Positions 1-7,102 of a stretch of DNA of 64,000 bases are shown here, one piece after another. Every line of letters starts with the position of its first letter. Positions within the stretch are counted from its first letter, which is position 1. The notes under the pieces were generated by a model. The model made no database searches. It was not told the origin of the DNA and saw nothing but the letters and a program-made list of their open reading frames with translations. Location: NCBI RefSeq assembly GCF_022601975.1, contig NZ_JAKVIR010000001.1, forward strand, positions 186,001 through 250,000. The letters run 5' to 3'. The position numbers were made by a program, and so were the translations under genes. The DNA is from Pontibacter sp. E15-1. GTDB taxonomy: Bacteria; Bacteroidota; Bacteroidia; Cytophagales; Hymenobacteraceae.

Positions 1-113
1 CAACCAACCTGTTGAAGACAAAATAGCGCATTTACAGAAATCTATATAATTCTCATAAAATACTGTATGATTTTCTGTACCTTAAAGGCTGTTTTAACAA
101 CGAGAATCCCTAC

Positions 114-464
114 GTGACCCAAAATACTACCCCTACCGCTAAAGCAAAGGAGGATATGCATTTGAAAAACGGACTCTGGAATGCAGCCAACATGCGGCAC
201 AAGCAGGAACTGCAGCAATCCCTATTCACGGATTCCGTAGTGGTAGAGACGCAAAATTTTGCGTCTCTACCACGCGAAGAACAACAGCAGCTAGCACTGG
301 TGCTGGAAGATGGGTTGTTGTACCAGGTAAAGAGCGTAAACCGCCTGCTTCCGCAAAGTCGCGACGTGAGCTCAGAAGCCGAGTGAGACAACGGTGTTTA
401 GTTTGAAGAAAGCTTCCTGCTGGAAAAGCGGATTTGGGAGAATCTGAGGAGATTAGGTTTATAA
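114..464 (+). pseudogene. Eroded small gene with two in-frame stops
   Basis: An open frame from ATG 114 encodes 90 residues, ending at TGA 384-386. The same frame continues past a second stop (TAG 399-401) into a coding-like tail, FEESFLLEKRIWENLRRLGL, which ends at TAA 462-464. The continuity of frame and the amphipathic, coding-like tail suggest one gene broken by two nonsense mutations. A perfect 34-bp palindrome at 240-273 lies inside the frame and probably inserted into it. I do not recognise the family. It sits just upstream of the SIR2-HerA pair and may be a relic of an older locus. The alternative is a short functional 90-residue protein. Confidence 0.4.
240..273. repeat. 34-bp perfect palindrome, dispersed repeat copy 1
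   Basis: The core reads GTAGAGACGCAAAA and then its exact reverse complement, extended by GTG/CAC on the outside. A second copy of the 28-bp core, with a slightly different centre, lies at 4011-4038. Palindromes with a GTAGAGACGC arm are, to my knowledge, widely dispersed in Bacteroidota and cyanobacteria. Here the palindrome sits within a decayed reading frame. Confidence 0.8.
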
Positions 465-480
465 TAATTTAATATTTCAA

Positions 481-1506
481 ATGGACAAGGAACATCTTAT
501 AAAACAGATACAAGATTGGACTAATAGAATTCCTTTAGTAATACTAGGAAGTGGAGCCTCTGTGCCATATAACTTACCTACTATGTGGGAATTAGGAGAT
601 CATCTTTGTAGTTCTATATCTTTTAGTGATAAAGATTCCCAAGATCATTTTGATGCATTCAAAGCACATATAACAACTAATAATGATTTAGAAAAGGCTC
701 TTTCTGAGGTAACAGTTAACCCTAAAGTCGAATCTGAAATTGTCTCCAAAACATGGGAGCTTATTAATCAGCGTGATTTATATGCTTATAATAAAATAAT
801 TGACGGAACCCATGAGATTATCCTTGCAAAACTTATTAAATATCTTCTTAATACAGCAAGTAGACGTGTCGCAATTGTCACAACAAATTATGACAGGATT
901 GCGGAATATGCTGCTTGTATTGCTGGGGCATTTATATGTACCGGTTTCTCTCACAATTTTATTGGCTCTTTCTCCTCCTCAATACTTAAGAATAATTTTT
1001 CTAAAATACAAGGTTTTAATGGACATGTAAATATTTGGAAGGTGCATGGTTCATTAGATTGGTTTAAAACCAGTTCAGAAGATCACAAACAGTTTCCTCT
1101 AATTCCAAACATTCCTACCACTTTCATACCATCAATTGTTACACCCGGAATTAGCAAATACCAACACACACACAATGAACCATACAGAACTATCATAGCT
1201 CAATCTGATCAAGAGATAGAAGTGGCCTCTGGCTTTTTATGTATAGGTTATGGCTTCAATGATGAGCATGTCCAACCAAGGCTCATTAAACAGATTAGAG
1301 AAAGCAAACCGATTATAGTTATCACAAAGAAATTAACCCCTATGACCAAGGAATTGATTATTGGACATAATTGCAATAACTATATTCTGCTAGAAGAAGA
1401 TACAAATCCATCACATACAAAAGTTTACTCATCACAATTCGGTGAGCAAACTTTTGAAGATTCATCATATTGGAATCTCCAACAATACTTAACCCTTGTA
1501 ATTTAA
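481..1506 (+). CDS. SIR2-like NAD-hydrolysing defence protein
   Basis: This 341-residue protein has the hallmarks of the SIR2_2 family: a nucleotide-binding GSGAS at 23-27, TTNYD at 134-138, the catalytic-type histidine in VHGSLDW (H189) and a late GYGFNDEH motif. Defence proteins of this family deplete NAD+ on phage infection. The gene is followed after 23 bp by a HerA-type ATPase; a SIR2 plus HerA pair is an established anti-phage arrangement in which the two proteins assemble into one large complex. Base composition is clearly more AT-rich than the flanking chromosome, which suggests horizontal acquisition. ATG 481 begins the protein a short way before the nucleotide-binding strand, as expected. 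A metabolic protein deacylase is unlikely because the zinc-finger cysteines of sirtuins are absent. Confidence 0.88.
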   Translation: MDKEHLIKQIQDWTNRIPLVILGSGASVPYNLPTMWELGDHLCSSISFSDKDSQDHFDAFKAHITTNNDLEKALSEVTVNPKVESEIVSKTWELINQRDLYAYNKIIDGTHEIILAKLIKYLLNTASRRVAIVTTNYDRIAEYAACIAGAFICTGFSHNFIGSFSSSILKNNFSKIQGFNGHVNIWKVHGSLDWFKTSSEDHKQFPLIPNIPTTFIPSIVTPGISKYQHTHNEPYRTIIAQSDQEIEVASGFLCIGYGFNDEHVQPRLIKQIRESKPIIVITKKLTPMTKELIIGHNCNNYILLEEDTNPSHTKVYSSQFGEQTFEDSSYWNLQQYLTLVI

Positions 1507-1529
1507 CCTTGTCATTAACCTACGTTGCA

Positions 1530-3275
1530 ATGTCTTTACTGAATTTTAATACCGAAGAGTCTATTGGCTCTGTATATAGTGTGGATACTGCCACTTTAAT
1601 AGTAAAAGTGAATGAACTTGATAAGTTACGGAAACTTCAAGTTAATCACTTAGTTGCTATTCAAAGTGCAAAGGCAGGCCAATCTCTAATAGGAATTATA
1701 AATAGAATTACAAGAAAAACAGCAGATGAAGGAAAAGAAGATGGGGAACTTTTGGAATTTAGCGGGCTTTCCAATACCGAAAATATCCTAAAAGTTAACT
1801 TGATAGGAACTTTAATTGACAGAATAGGCACAAAAACAAATGTGTTCAAGAGAAATCTGGATTCAGTTCCAGAAATTGAAGCTCTTTGCTTTTCAATTGA
1901 AGGAGATAATATTACAAAATTTATGCAAACTATTTCTTCAACAAGCAACTACACAATTCCCTTACAAATTGGCAGATATTCAATAAGTGAAAATGCCCAT
2001 GCTTATCTAGATGGTAATAAACTTTTTCAAAGGCATGCAGTAATTGTGGGAAGTACTGGTTCAGGTAAGTCTTGGTGTGTGGCAAACTTGATAGAGCAAA
2101 TTGCTAAGTTGCCGATGGCTAATTGTATTCTATTTGATATACACGGAGAATATAGTACTCCAAGTTTTCAAGCAAATGGTATTCAACATTTTAGAATAGC
2201 AAATCCATCTGATTTAACTCAAGATTCAAGATTAGAAAAAGGAATATTAATGCTACCCTACTGGTTGCTCACTTATGAGGAAATGCTAGCAATGCTCCTT
2301 GACAGAAGTGACAGCAATGCCCCAAATCAAGCAATGTTATTTTCCAAAATAGTTTTTAAGGAAAAACAAGAATACTTGACTTCCAATGGTGAATCAACCT
2401 TAGCCAATATAATTACAATTGATAGCCCTGTTCCTTATAAGATCGAAAATGTAATTAATGAATTAAAAAGGTTGGATGAAGAAATGGTGGCAGGGGCAAG
2501 AGCTGAAAAGCAAGGTGCATTTTTTGGCAAACTTACCAGATTTATTCAACGGCTTGAATCTAAGAGCCAAGATAAGAGACTTGGGTTTTTATTTGATCTT
2601 ACCACAGATGAAATTGAAACTAATTGGCTAGAAAGGCTTTCAATTAGCTTAATGGCCTGTAGCCTTCAAAATCCAATCAATGCGGGAGTTAAAATTATTG
2701 ACTTTTCCGAAGTTCCATCTGATATATTGCCCCTTGTTGTAGGACTAGTTGCGAGACTTGTATTTTCGGTTCAACAGTGGACTATGAGAGCTCAGCAACA
2801 TCCAATTTCACTTCTATGTGATGAGGCACATCTATATATACCTGAAAGAATTAATCATGATTCTGCATCCGAGCTAGGTTTGAAATCTTTTGAAAGAATT
2901 GCAAAAGAAGGCAGGAAGTATGGAATTAGTCTTGTTGTAATTAGTCAAAGGCCTGCTGAAGTAAACAGAACAGTGCTCAGCCAATGCAATAACTTCATTT
3001 CTTTACGACTATCTAATGCTGAGGACCAAGCAGTAATCAAAAAACTACTTCCTGATAATCTTGCTGGCCTAACTGATGCACTACCAGTACTTGATATCGG
3101 CGAGGCATTAGTAGTTGGTGATGCTTCATTACTTCCAACCAGAATTCATCTTAATGAACCTACTTTAAAACCTGAAAGTGCTACTGTTAAATTTTGGGAT
3201 GAGTGGTGCAAGGATACCAATAAGCAAGAAATTACTGTTGCTGTTAACAGTTTAATCAGGCAGTCTAAAATTTGA
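1530..3275 (+). CDS. herA: HerA-type ATPase of the SIR2-HerA defence pair
   Basis: This protein of about 581 residues has an N-terminal HAS-barrel-like region (about 1-150) and a RecA/FtsK-like ATPase core. Walker A is VGSTGSGKS at about 173-181, and Walker B is LLCDEAH at about 428-433, followed by conserved SQRPAEV and ADQAVI segments typical of HerA/DUF87 proteins. HerA hexamers translocate DNA, and in defence operons they assemble with a SIR2 effector. An upstream ATG at 1470 overlaps the SIR2 gene; I prefer ATG 1530 because the protein then begins at the barrel domain and does not overlap. It shares the AT-rich composition of its partner and was probably acquired with it. No terminator is obvious, but a REP hairpin lies 18 bp after the stop. 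Confidence 0.87.
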   Translation: MSLLNFNTEESIGSVYSVDTATLIVKVNELDKLRKLQVNHLVAIQSAKAGQSLIGIINRITRKTADEGKEDGELLEFSGLSNTENILKVNLIGTLIDRIGTKTNVFKRNLDSVPEIEALCFSIEGDNITKFMQTISSTSNYTIPLQIGRYSISENAHAYLDGNKLFQRHAVIVGSTGSGKSWCVANLIEQIAKLPMANCILFDIHGEYSTPSFQANGIQHFRIANPSDLTQDSRLEKGILMLPYWLLTYEEMLAMLLDRSDSNAPNQAMLFSKIVFKEKQEYLTSNGESTLANIITIDSPVPYKIENVINELKRLDEEMVAGARAEKQGAFFGKLTRFIQRLESKSQDKRLGFLFDLTTDEIETNWLERLSISLMACSLQNPINAGVKIIDFSEVPSDILPLVVGLVARLVFSVQQWTMRAQQHPISLLCDEAHLYIPERINHDSASELGLKSFERIAKEGRKYGISLVVISQRPAEVNRTVLSQCNNFISLRLSNAEDQAVIKKLLPDNLAGLTDALPVLDIGEALVVGDASLLPTRIHLNEPTLKPESATVKFWDEWCKDTNKQEITVAVNSLIRQSKI

Positions 3276-3292
3276 CATCTTCATATATTTCC

Positions 3293-3320
3293 GCCGTTGT
3301 TGGTGTTATCACCAACAACT
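3293..3320. repeat. REP-like hairpin upstream of RAYT
   Basis: GTTGTTGGTG-TTAT-CACCAACAAC forms a perfect 10-bp stem with a 4-nt loop, preceded by GCC. The inverted counterpart lies at 3877-3904, so the pair brackets the transposase gene. A third related unit occurs at 52384-52412. This matches the REP arrangement expected around RAYT genes. Confidence 0.8.
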
Positions 3321-3338
3321 AACTCACGCTAGCCCCAA

Positions 3339-3857
3339 ATGTTTGAGCATCAGCATATAGCCTTCTTCACCGCCACCATACTGGAGTGGAAACACCTGCT
3401 GAAGCCGTACAAGTATAAAGATATCATTCTGAAAAGCCTGCGGTTTCTGGTAGAGAACAAACAGGTGAAAATTTATGGATTCGTGATCATGCCGAACCAC
3501 ATCCATTTACTTTGGAAGCTGGAGGAGCCGCACAAAAGAGAAGACGTGCAGCGGGATTTCTTGAAGTACACGGCACAGCAGATAAAGTTTGACCTCATCA
3601 AGCATCATCCTGCTGTGCTTGAGAAGTTCAGAGTTGGGGCGAAAGACCGCCAGCACCAACTATGGGAGCGAAACCCGCTTTCGGTTTACCTCTACTCTAC
3701 TGCTGTTACAGAACAGAAACTGGACTACATTCACAACAACCCAGTTCAGGAGAAGTGGCACTTGGCGGCGCTACCGGAGGAGTATCCCTACTCATCCGCT
3801 CGCTATTATTTTGAGAATGTGGATGAATTCGGATTCCTGACGCACTATAGGGACTAA
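3339..3857 (+). CDS. REP-associated tyrosine transposase (RAYT, Y1/IS200-like)
   Basis: The 172-residue protein carries the HUH signature MPNHIHLLW at about 50-58, near the end of the first third, and a downstream helix with the nucleophile tyrosine in EQKLDYIHNNPV at about 127-138. It ends in a YPYSSARYY segment typical of Y1_Tnp/RAYT proteins. RAYTs are single-strand endonucleases that act on REP hairpins and are usually single-copy domesticated enzymes. Inverted hairpins of the same sequence family flank the gene at 3293-3320 and 3877-3904, and a third hairpin lies 49 kb away within a miniature element. The gene looks intact. GC content is higher than in the preceding SIR2-HerA genes. Confidence 0.9.
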   Translation: MFEHQHIAFFTATILEWKHLLKPYKYKDIILKSLRFLVENKQVKIYGFVIMPNHIHLLWKLEEPHKREDVQRDFLKYTAQQIKFDLIKHHPAVLEKFRVGAKDRQHQLWERNPLSVYLYSTAVTEQKLDYIHNNPVQEKWHLAALPEEYPYSSARYYFENVDEFGFLTHYRD

Positions 3858-3876
3858 AGCGGTGGCTCGCCGACTA

Positions 3877-3904
3877 AGTTGTTGCTGAGAACACCAACAA
3901 CGGC
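3877..3904. repeat. REP-like hairpin downstream of RAYT
   Basis: This is an inverted copy of the upstream hairpin: AGTTGTTGCTGAGAACACC followed by AACAACGGC. The outer GTTGTTG/CAACAAC arms pair, and the interior is imperfect. Its reverse complement begins GCCGTTGTTGGTGTT, identical to the start of the 3293 unit. It is close to identical to the unit at 52384-52412. Confidence 0.78.
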
Positions 3905-3967
3905 GAATTCAAAAACCTGTTGAGCCAGGACACCACCGTGGAGGCCGCCTACAACCAAGTGCAGTAG
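3902..3967 (+). pseudogene. Short 3' gene fragment beside REP hairpin
   Basis: An open stretch reads GEFKNLLSQDTTVEAAYNQVQ and ends at TAG 3965-3967, with a coding-like residue composition and no start codon. It may be the tail of a gene interrupted by the RAYT/REP unit. The family is not recognised. Chance open frame is possible. Confidence 0.25.
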
Positions 3968-4010
3968 TATACAATAGATATTCTATAGGTGTTTGAGTTC
4001 TGCGCGTGCA

Positions 4011-4038
4011 GTAGAGACGCAAAATATTGCGTCTCTAC
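4011..4038. repeat. Dispersed palindrome copy 2
   Basis: Twelve-base arms GTAGAGACGCAA and TTGCGTCTCTAC flank a 4-base centre. The arms are the same as those at 240-273. Together the two copies bracket the SIR2-HerA-RAYT segment. The remainder of 3905-4204 shows no gene. Confidence 0.8.
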
Positions 4039-4204
4039 ACCTTCGCTGAAATGCCTAGAACTGCAGGGCTGAAACTGGTGGGGTATGCAACAAACCCTAT
4101 CGTATTGGATGATGAACCTTAACGCTAGCTGTTTTCAGGTTGCCCGATTTTTCAACCAGTCCCCGGCAAAGACTTGCCGCCACTCGGCTAACACATGAAG
4201 TGCC

Positions 4205-4714
4205 TTATACGAATAACAGGATCAGCGTCAGTACGATGCCTCCGATCGTGAAATAGATTCCTTTGCGGAAAATCGCTGTTTTGGGCATGAACATCCAGAA
4301 AGAGGAAATCACGAAGAAGAAGAGCGAGAGCCCAAAGAAGATGTTTAAGAAGTATAGCGGGTCCGAGGATTTGGCTTTGTGCAGGTGGGTCATCTTGTCC
4401 AAAACGGAGGGAAGTTCCTTTGTCGTGTACGCTGCCTCCCCGGTGCGTTTGTCGTACGTGCCATTCTCGAAATAAACGAGATCTCCCGCTTCTTTCTGCA
4501 CCTTTAGCTGCCGAATTTTCAGGGCTTCTCCTAAATCTTTTGCATCCATACCAAGTGCGACCTGCTTCGTCACTAGTTTTTCCTGCTTCAGGAAATCTGT
4601 ATCCCGAAAGATGAGCACAATTCCGCTGAGCGAGTATACGGCCATAATCCCTGCCAGGAAAAAGCCCAAATAGCGGTGCACTATGCGCATGGAGAAAAAT
4701 TTACTGTTTGCCAT
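4205..4714 (-). CDS. PepSY-associated membrane protein
   Basis: The protein of about 169 residues begins MANSKFFSMRIVHRYLGFF, and its first membrane helix (FLAGIMAVYSLSGIVLIF) has the HRYLG signature of PepSY_TM proteins. A periplasmic segment of about 80 residues and two C-terminal helices follow, with KTAIFRKG between them. It resembles the 265-residue PepSY protein at 21793-22590 in the copper island. Such proteins often accompany iron- or copper-related redox systems, but the role of this one is unknown. An in-frame ATG at 4753 would add 13 residues lying in the upstream hairpin region; I prefer 4714. The gene is divergent from the sugar transporter. Confidence 0.65.
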   Translation of the reverse strand: MANSKFFSMRIVHRYLGFFLAGIMAVYSLSGIVLIFRDTDFLKQEKLVTKQVALGMDAKDLGEALKIRQLKVQKEAGDLVYFENGTYDKRTGEAAYTTKELPSVLDKMTHLHKAKSSDPLYFLNIFFGLSLFFFVISSFWMFMPKTAIFRKGIYFTIGGIVLTLILLFV

Positions 4715-4747
4715 CGTCTCGTGTAGCGTTAACTGATTTAGTGAAAT

Positions 4748-4788
4748 GCCCAATCCGCAAATATACTCCTGGATTTTGCGGATTGGGC
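4748..4788. repeat. 14-bp-stem inverted repeat in PepSY gene leader
   Basis: The arms GCCCAATCCGCAAA and TTTGCGGATTGGGC are perfect complements around a 13-nt spacer. The repeat lies about 35 bp upstream of the PepSY gene start on its leader side. It could be an operator, a leader hairpin or a small transposon relic. Confidence 0.6.
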
Positions 4789-5168
4789 ACGTGCTGGGCC
4801 AAAATTAAGCGATTTTTCAATCCATACCCCTAATCAAGACAAATCAGGCGGGCTAATTTTTTCAGGTTATCCCTTTGCGTTCCGCCTGCTGTCGTGGTCC
4901 TCTATTTCATATATCCTCTCTCTTTGTTTTCTGATGAAATGAAAAGGCCTTCCGGAAGATGCGGCACGGCATTGTGCCCCTCATGCGTTCAGGATTGCAG
5001 TGATTTTCCTTGGGTTGAGTAAGTATTTTCGGGAGTGGAATTATTGGCCGCGGCAGGAAACTTTTTTTATTTAAATTTGTCTGAAATTGAGTGAGTAACT
5101 GCTTAATCAATACGCTTGTGTTGCCAGAGCCCCGTTCTTGCCATCTCCATTATTCTTAAGCAGCCCGT
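4789..5168. other. Divergent intergenic region with putative -7 box
   Basis: No gene is visible. A TAAATTTG match to the Bacteroidota -7 consensus TAnnTTTG lies at 5072-5079, about 90 bp upstream of the MFS gene. The -33 element is not convincing. Confidence 0.35.
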
Positions 5169-6494
5169 ATGACACAAACACTACTAACACTCGAGAAAAA
5201 GCGACTCAGCTTCTGGCAAATCTGGAACATGTGCTTCGGGTTTCTGGGCATCCAGTTCGGATTCGCCCTCCAAAATGCCAACGTCAGCCGTATCTTCGAG
5301 ACGCTGGGCGGCACCGAAATCGCACTATACTGGCTGGCGGCTCCCGTCACGGGGCTACTTGTGCAGCCTGTAATCGGGTATATGAGCGACCGCACCTGGC
5401 ACCCCAGACTCGGCCGGCGCAGGCAGTTCTTCCTGATAGGTGCCATACTGGCCTCTGCGGCCCTTTTCGTGATGCCGAACGCCTCCGTGCTCTGGATGGC
5501 TGTAGGGATGCTTTGGATCCTGGACTCGTCTATCAACATCTCCATGGAGCCTTTCCGGGCATTGGTGGGCGACCTGCTCCCCTCAAGCCAACGGACGCTT
5601 GGGTTCGCGATGCAGACCTTTTTCATTGGGGTTGGCGCCGTGGTGGCGTCGCTGCTGCCCTACATCTTCACCAACTGGTTTGGCATTTCGAACACTGCCC
5701 CTGAAGGCGTCATCCCTCCCTCCGTGAAATGGTCTTTCTATGTGGGCGGCGTGGTGTTCCTGTCTGCCGTGCTCTGGACGGTCTTTAAAACGGAGGAATA
5801 CCCGCCAGAGGATATGGAGGAGTTTGAGGCCGAGAAGCGCAACACCACCTTCGGCGACGGCATCCGGGAAGCAGTGGTGGGTATTTTTAAGATGCCCAAA
5901 ACCATGCTGCAGCTGGCTGCCGTGCAGTTTTTCTCCTGGTTTGCCCTTTTCTCGATGTGGATTTATACCACCAGCGCCCTGACCAGCCACGTGTACGGTG
6001 CCACGGACCCTACTTCTGCCCTGTATAACGAGGGGGCCGACTGGGTGGGCGTTTGCTTTGCCGTGTACAATGGCGTGTCTGCGGTGTTTGCGCTGCTGCT
6101 TCCCTTCCTGGCCAGGGCCACCAGCCGCAAGCTCACCCACCTGATCTGCCTTGTGCTGGGGGGCATCGGCCTGATTTCTATATACTTCATCACCAACCCC
6201 ATGCTGCTGCTCGTGTCTATGGTGGGGGTAGGCATTGCCTGGGCAAGCATTCTCTCTATGCCCTATGCCATCCTGGCGGGGGCCTTGCCTGCTAAGCGTA
6301 TGGGCTATTACATGGGTGTGTTCAACTTCTTTATCGTGATTCCGCAGATTGTGGCTGGCTCCATCCTGGGTTTTATGATGGACAGGTTCTTCGGGGGCGA
6401 GGCAATTTTTGCCCTGGTGCTGGGGGGCAGCTCCATGATCCTGGGCGGCTTTCTGACGCTGATTGTAAAAGACGTGGACGCGCACCGCGCCTAA
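5169..6494 (+). CDS. MFS sugar transporter (SLC45/GPH-like)
   Basis: The 441-residue protein has about 12 hydrophobic helices. The N-terminus (KKRLSFWQIWNMCFGFLGIQFGFALQ region), the loop SDRTWHPRLGRRRQF after helix 2 and SMEPFRALVGDLLPSSQRTLGFAMQ match the sugar-transporting MFS group related to SLC45 and the maltose/sucrose porters common in Bacteroidota. It acts in the inner membrane as a probable proton-coupled sugar symporter; the substrate cannot be read from the sequence. It stands alone, and a terminator follows at 6547-6604. There is no sugar-hydrolase gene next to it. Confidence 0.82.
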   Translation: MTQTLLTLEKKRLSFWQIWNMCFGFLGIQFGFALQNANVSRIFETLGGTEIALYWLAAPVTGLLVQPVIGYMSDRTWHPRLGRRRQFFLIGAILASAALFVMPNASVLWMAVGMLWILDSSINISMEPFRALVGDLLPSSQRTLGFAMQTFFIGVGAVVASLLPYIFTNWFGISNTAPEGVIPPSVKWSFYVGGVVFLSAVLWTVFKTEEYPPEDMEEFEAEKRNTTFGDGIREAVVGIFKMPKTMLQLAAVQFFSWFALFSMWIYTTSALTSHVYGATDPTSALYNEGADWVGVCFAVYNGVSAVFALLLPFLARATSRKLTHLICLVLGGIGLISIYFITNPMLLLVSMVGVGIAWASILSMPYAILAGALPAKRMGYYMGVFNFFIVIPQIVAGSILGFMMDRFFGGEAIFALVLGGSSMILGGFLTLIVKDVDAHRA

Positions 6495-6546
6495 ACCAGA
6501 CTTTGCCATACCTCCTTTGTGGCGTAAAGCTTAATTGCTAAAATTG

Positions 6547-6604
6547 AATCCCCGGCCCGTTGCCTTTCACCTTTGCGTGAGAAGCCAGCGGACCGGGGAT
6601 TTTT
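6547..6604. terminator. Rho-independent-like terminator
   Basis: AATCCCCGG and CCGGGGATT arms are followed by TTTT on the + side. It lies between the MFS gene and the convergent two-component genes. Confidence 0.6.
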
Positions 6605-6706
6605 AGTTTTCCCGCCTGCAAGGGTACAGCGCGGAGGTATGATGAAGGGTGCTCGAAAGATCGGGAAGCGCCGGTATGAATCTGTTACTCCCGAAGGATG
6701 GTTATG

Positions 6707-7102
6707 TTACGCAGTGCGCTCAATCTCTGCCTGCAATTGCTCGATGGAGATGGGTTTGATGAGGTAATTGTTGATCTCACTGTATCGCTTGGCCTTCTCC
6801 ATATCCACCGGGTCGATAGAGCTTGTCACGATAAAAATGCAGATTGGTTTGGAGTTCGGGATTTGGATGAACTCATCCAGAAATTGCCATCCGTCCATAA
6901 TCGGCATGTTCAGGTCCAGCAGGATCAGGTCTGGCAGCTTCTCCCCAGAAAGCATGATGCGTTTGAGGTTTTCGAAGGCATCCTTGCCATTGTGAAAAAC
7001 CATAAAGCTTTCACAGAACTGGGCCATTTCCATGATAGTCCGTGTGCCGTAGACGAAGATTGGGTCATCATCGATGATACAGGCGATGTCAATTTTTTTC
7101 AT
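6707..7102 (-). CDS. Single-domain response regulator
   Basis: This 131-residue receiver domain has no output domain. The acidic cluster DDD is at 11-13, the phospho-acceptor D63 is in LLDLNMPIMDG, TSS is at 93-95 and the conserved lysine K116 is in IKPI. Its start overlaps the end of the histidine-kinase gene by 14 bp, so the two are cotranscribed and probably translationally coupled. Single-domain receivers downstream of PAS kinases usually act by protein contact or phosphotransfer. The target here is unknown. Confidence 0.9.
   Translation of the reverse strand: MKKIDIACIIDDDPIFVYGTRTIMEMAQFCESFMVFHNGKDAFENLKRIMLSGEKLPDLILLDLNMPIMDGWQFLDEFIQIPNSKPICIFIVTSSIDPVDMEKAKRYSEINNYLIKPISIEQLQAEIERTA

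Noticed and set aside
399..401. Stop-codon recoding in the leftmost small gene
   Set aside because: Two different stops within 16 bp and no recoding signal; decay is simpler.
481..1506. Metabolic sirtuin deacylase
   Set aside because: No zinc-binding cysteine pairs, and the gene is paired with HerA; it fits the defence SIR2_2 group.
5583..6509. Long minus-strand open frame of 308 codons opposite the MFS gene
   Set aside because: His- and Gln-rich composition with no domain; it is a shadow of the clearly coding plus-strand transporter.
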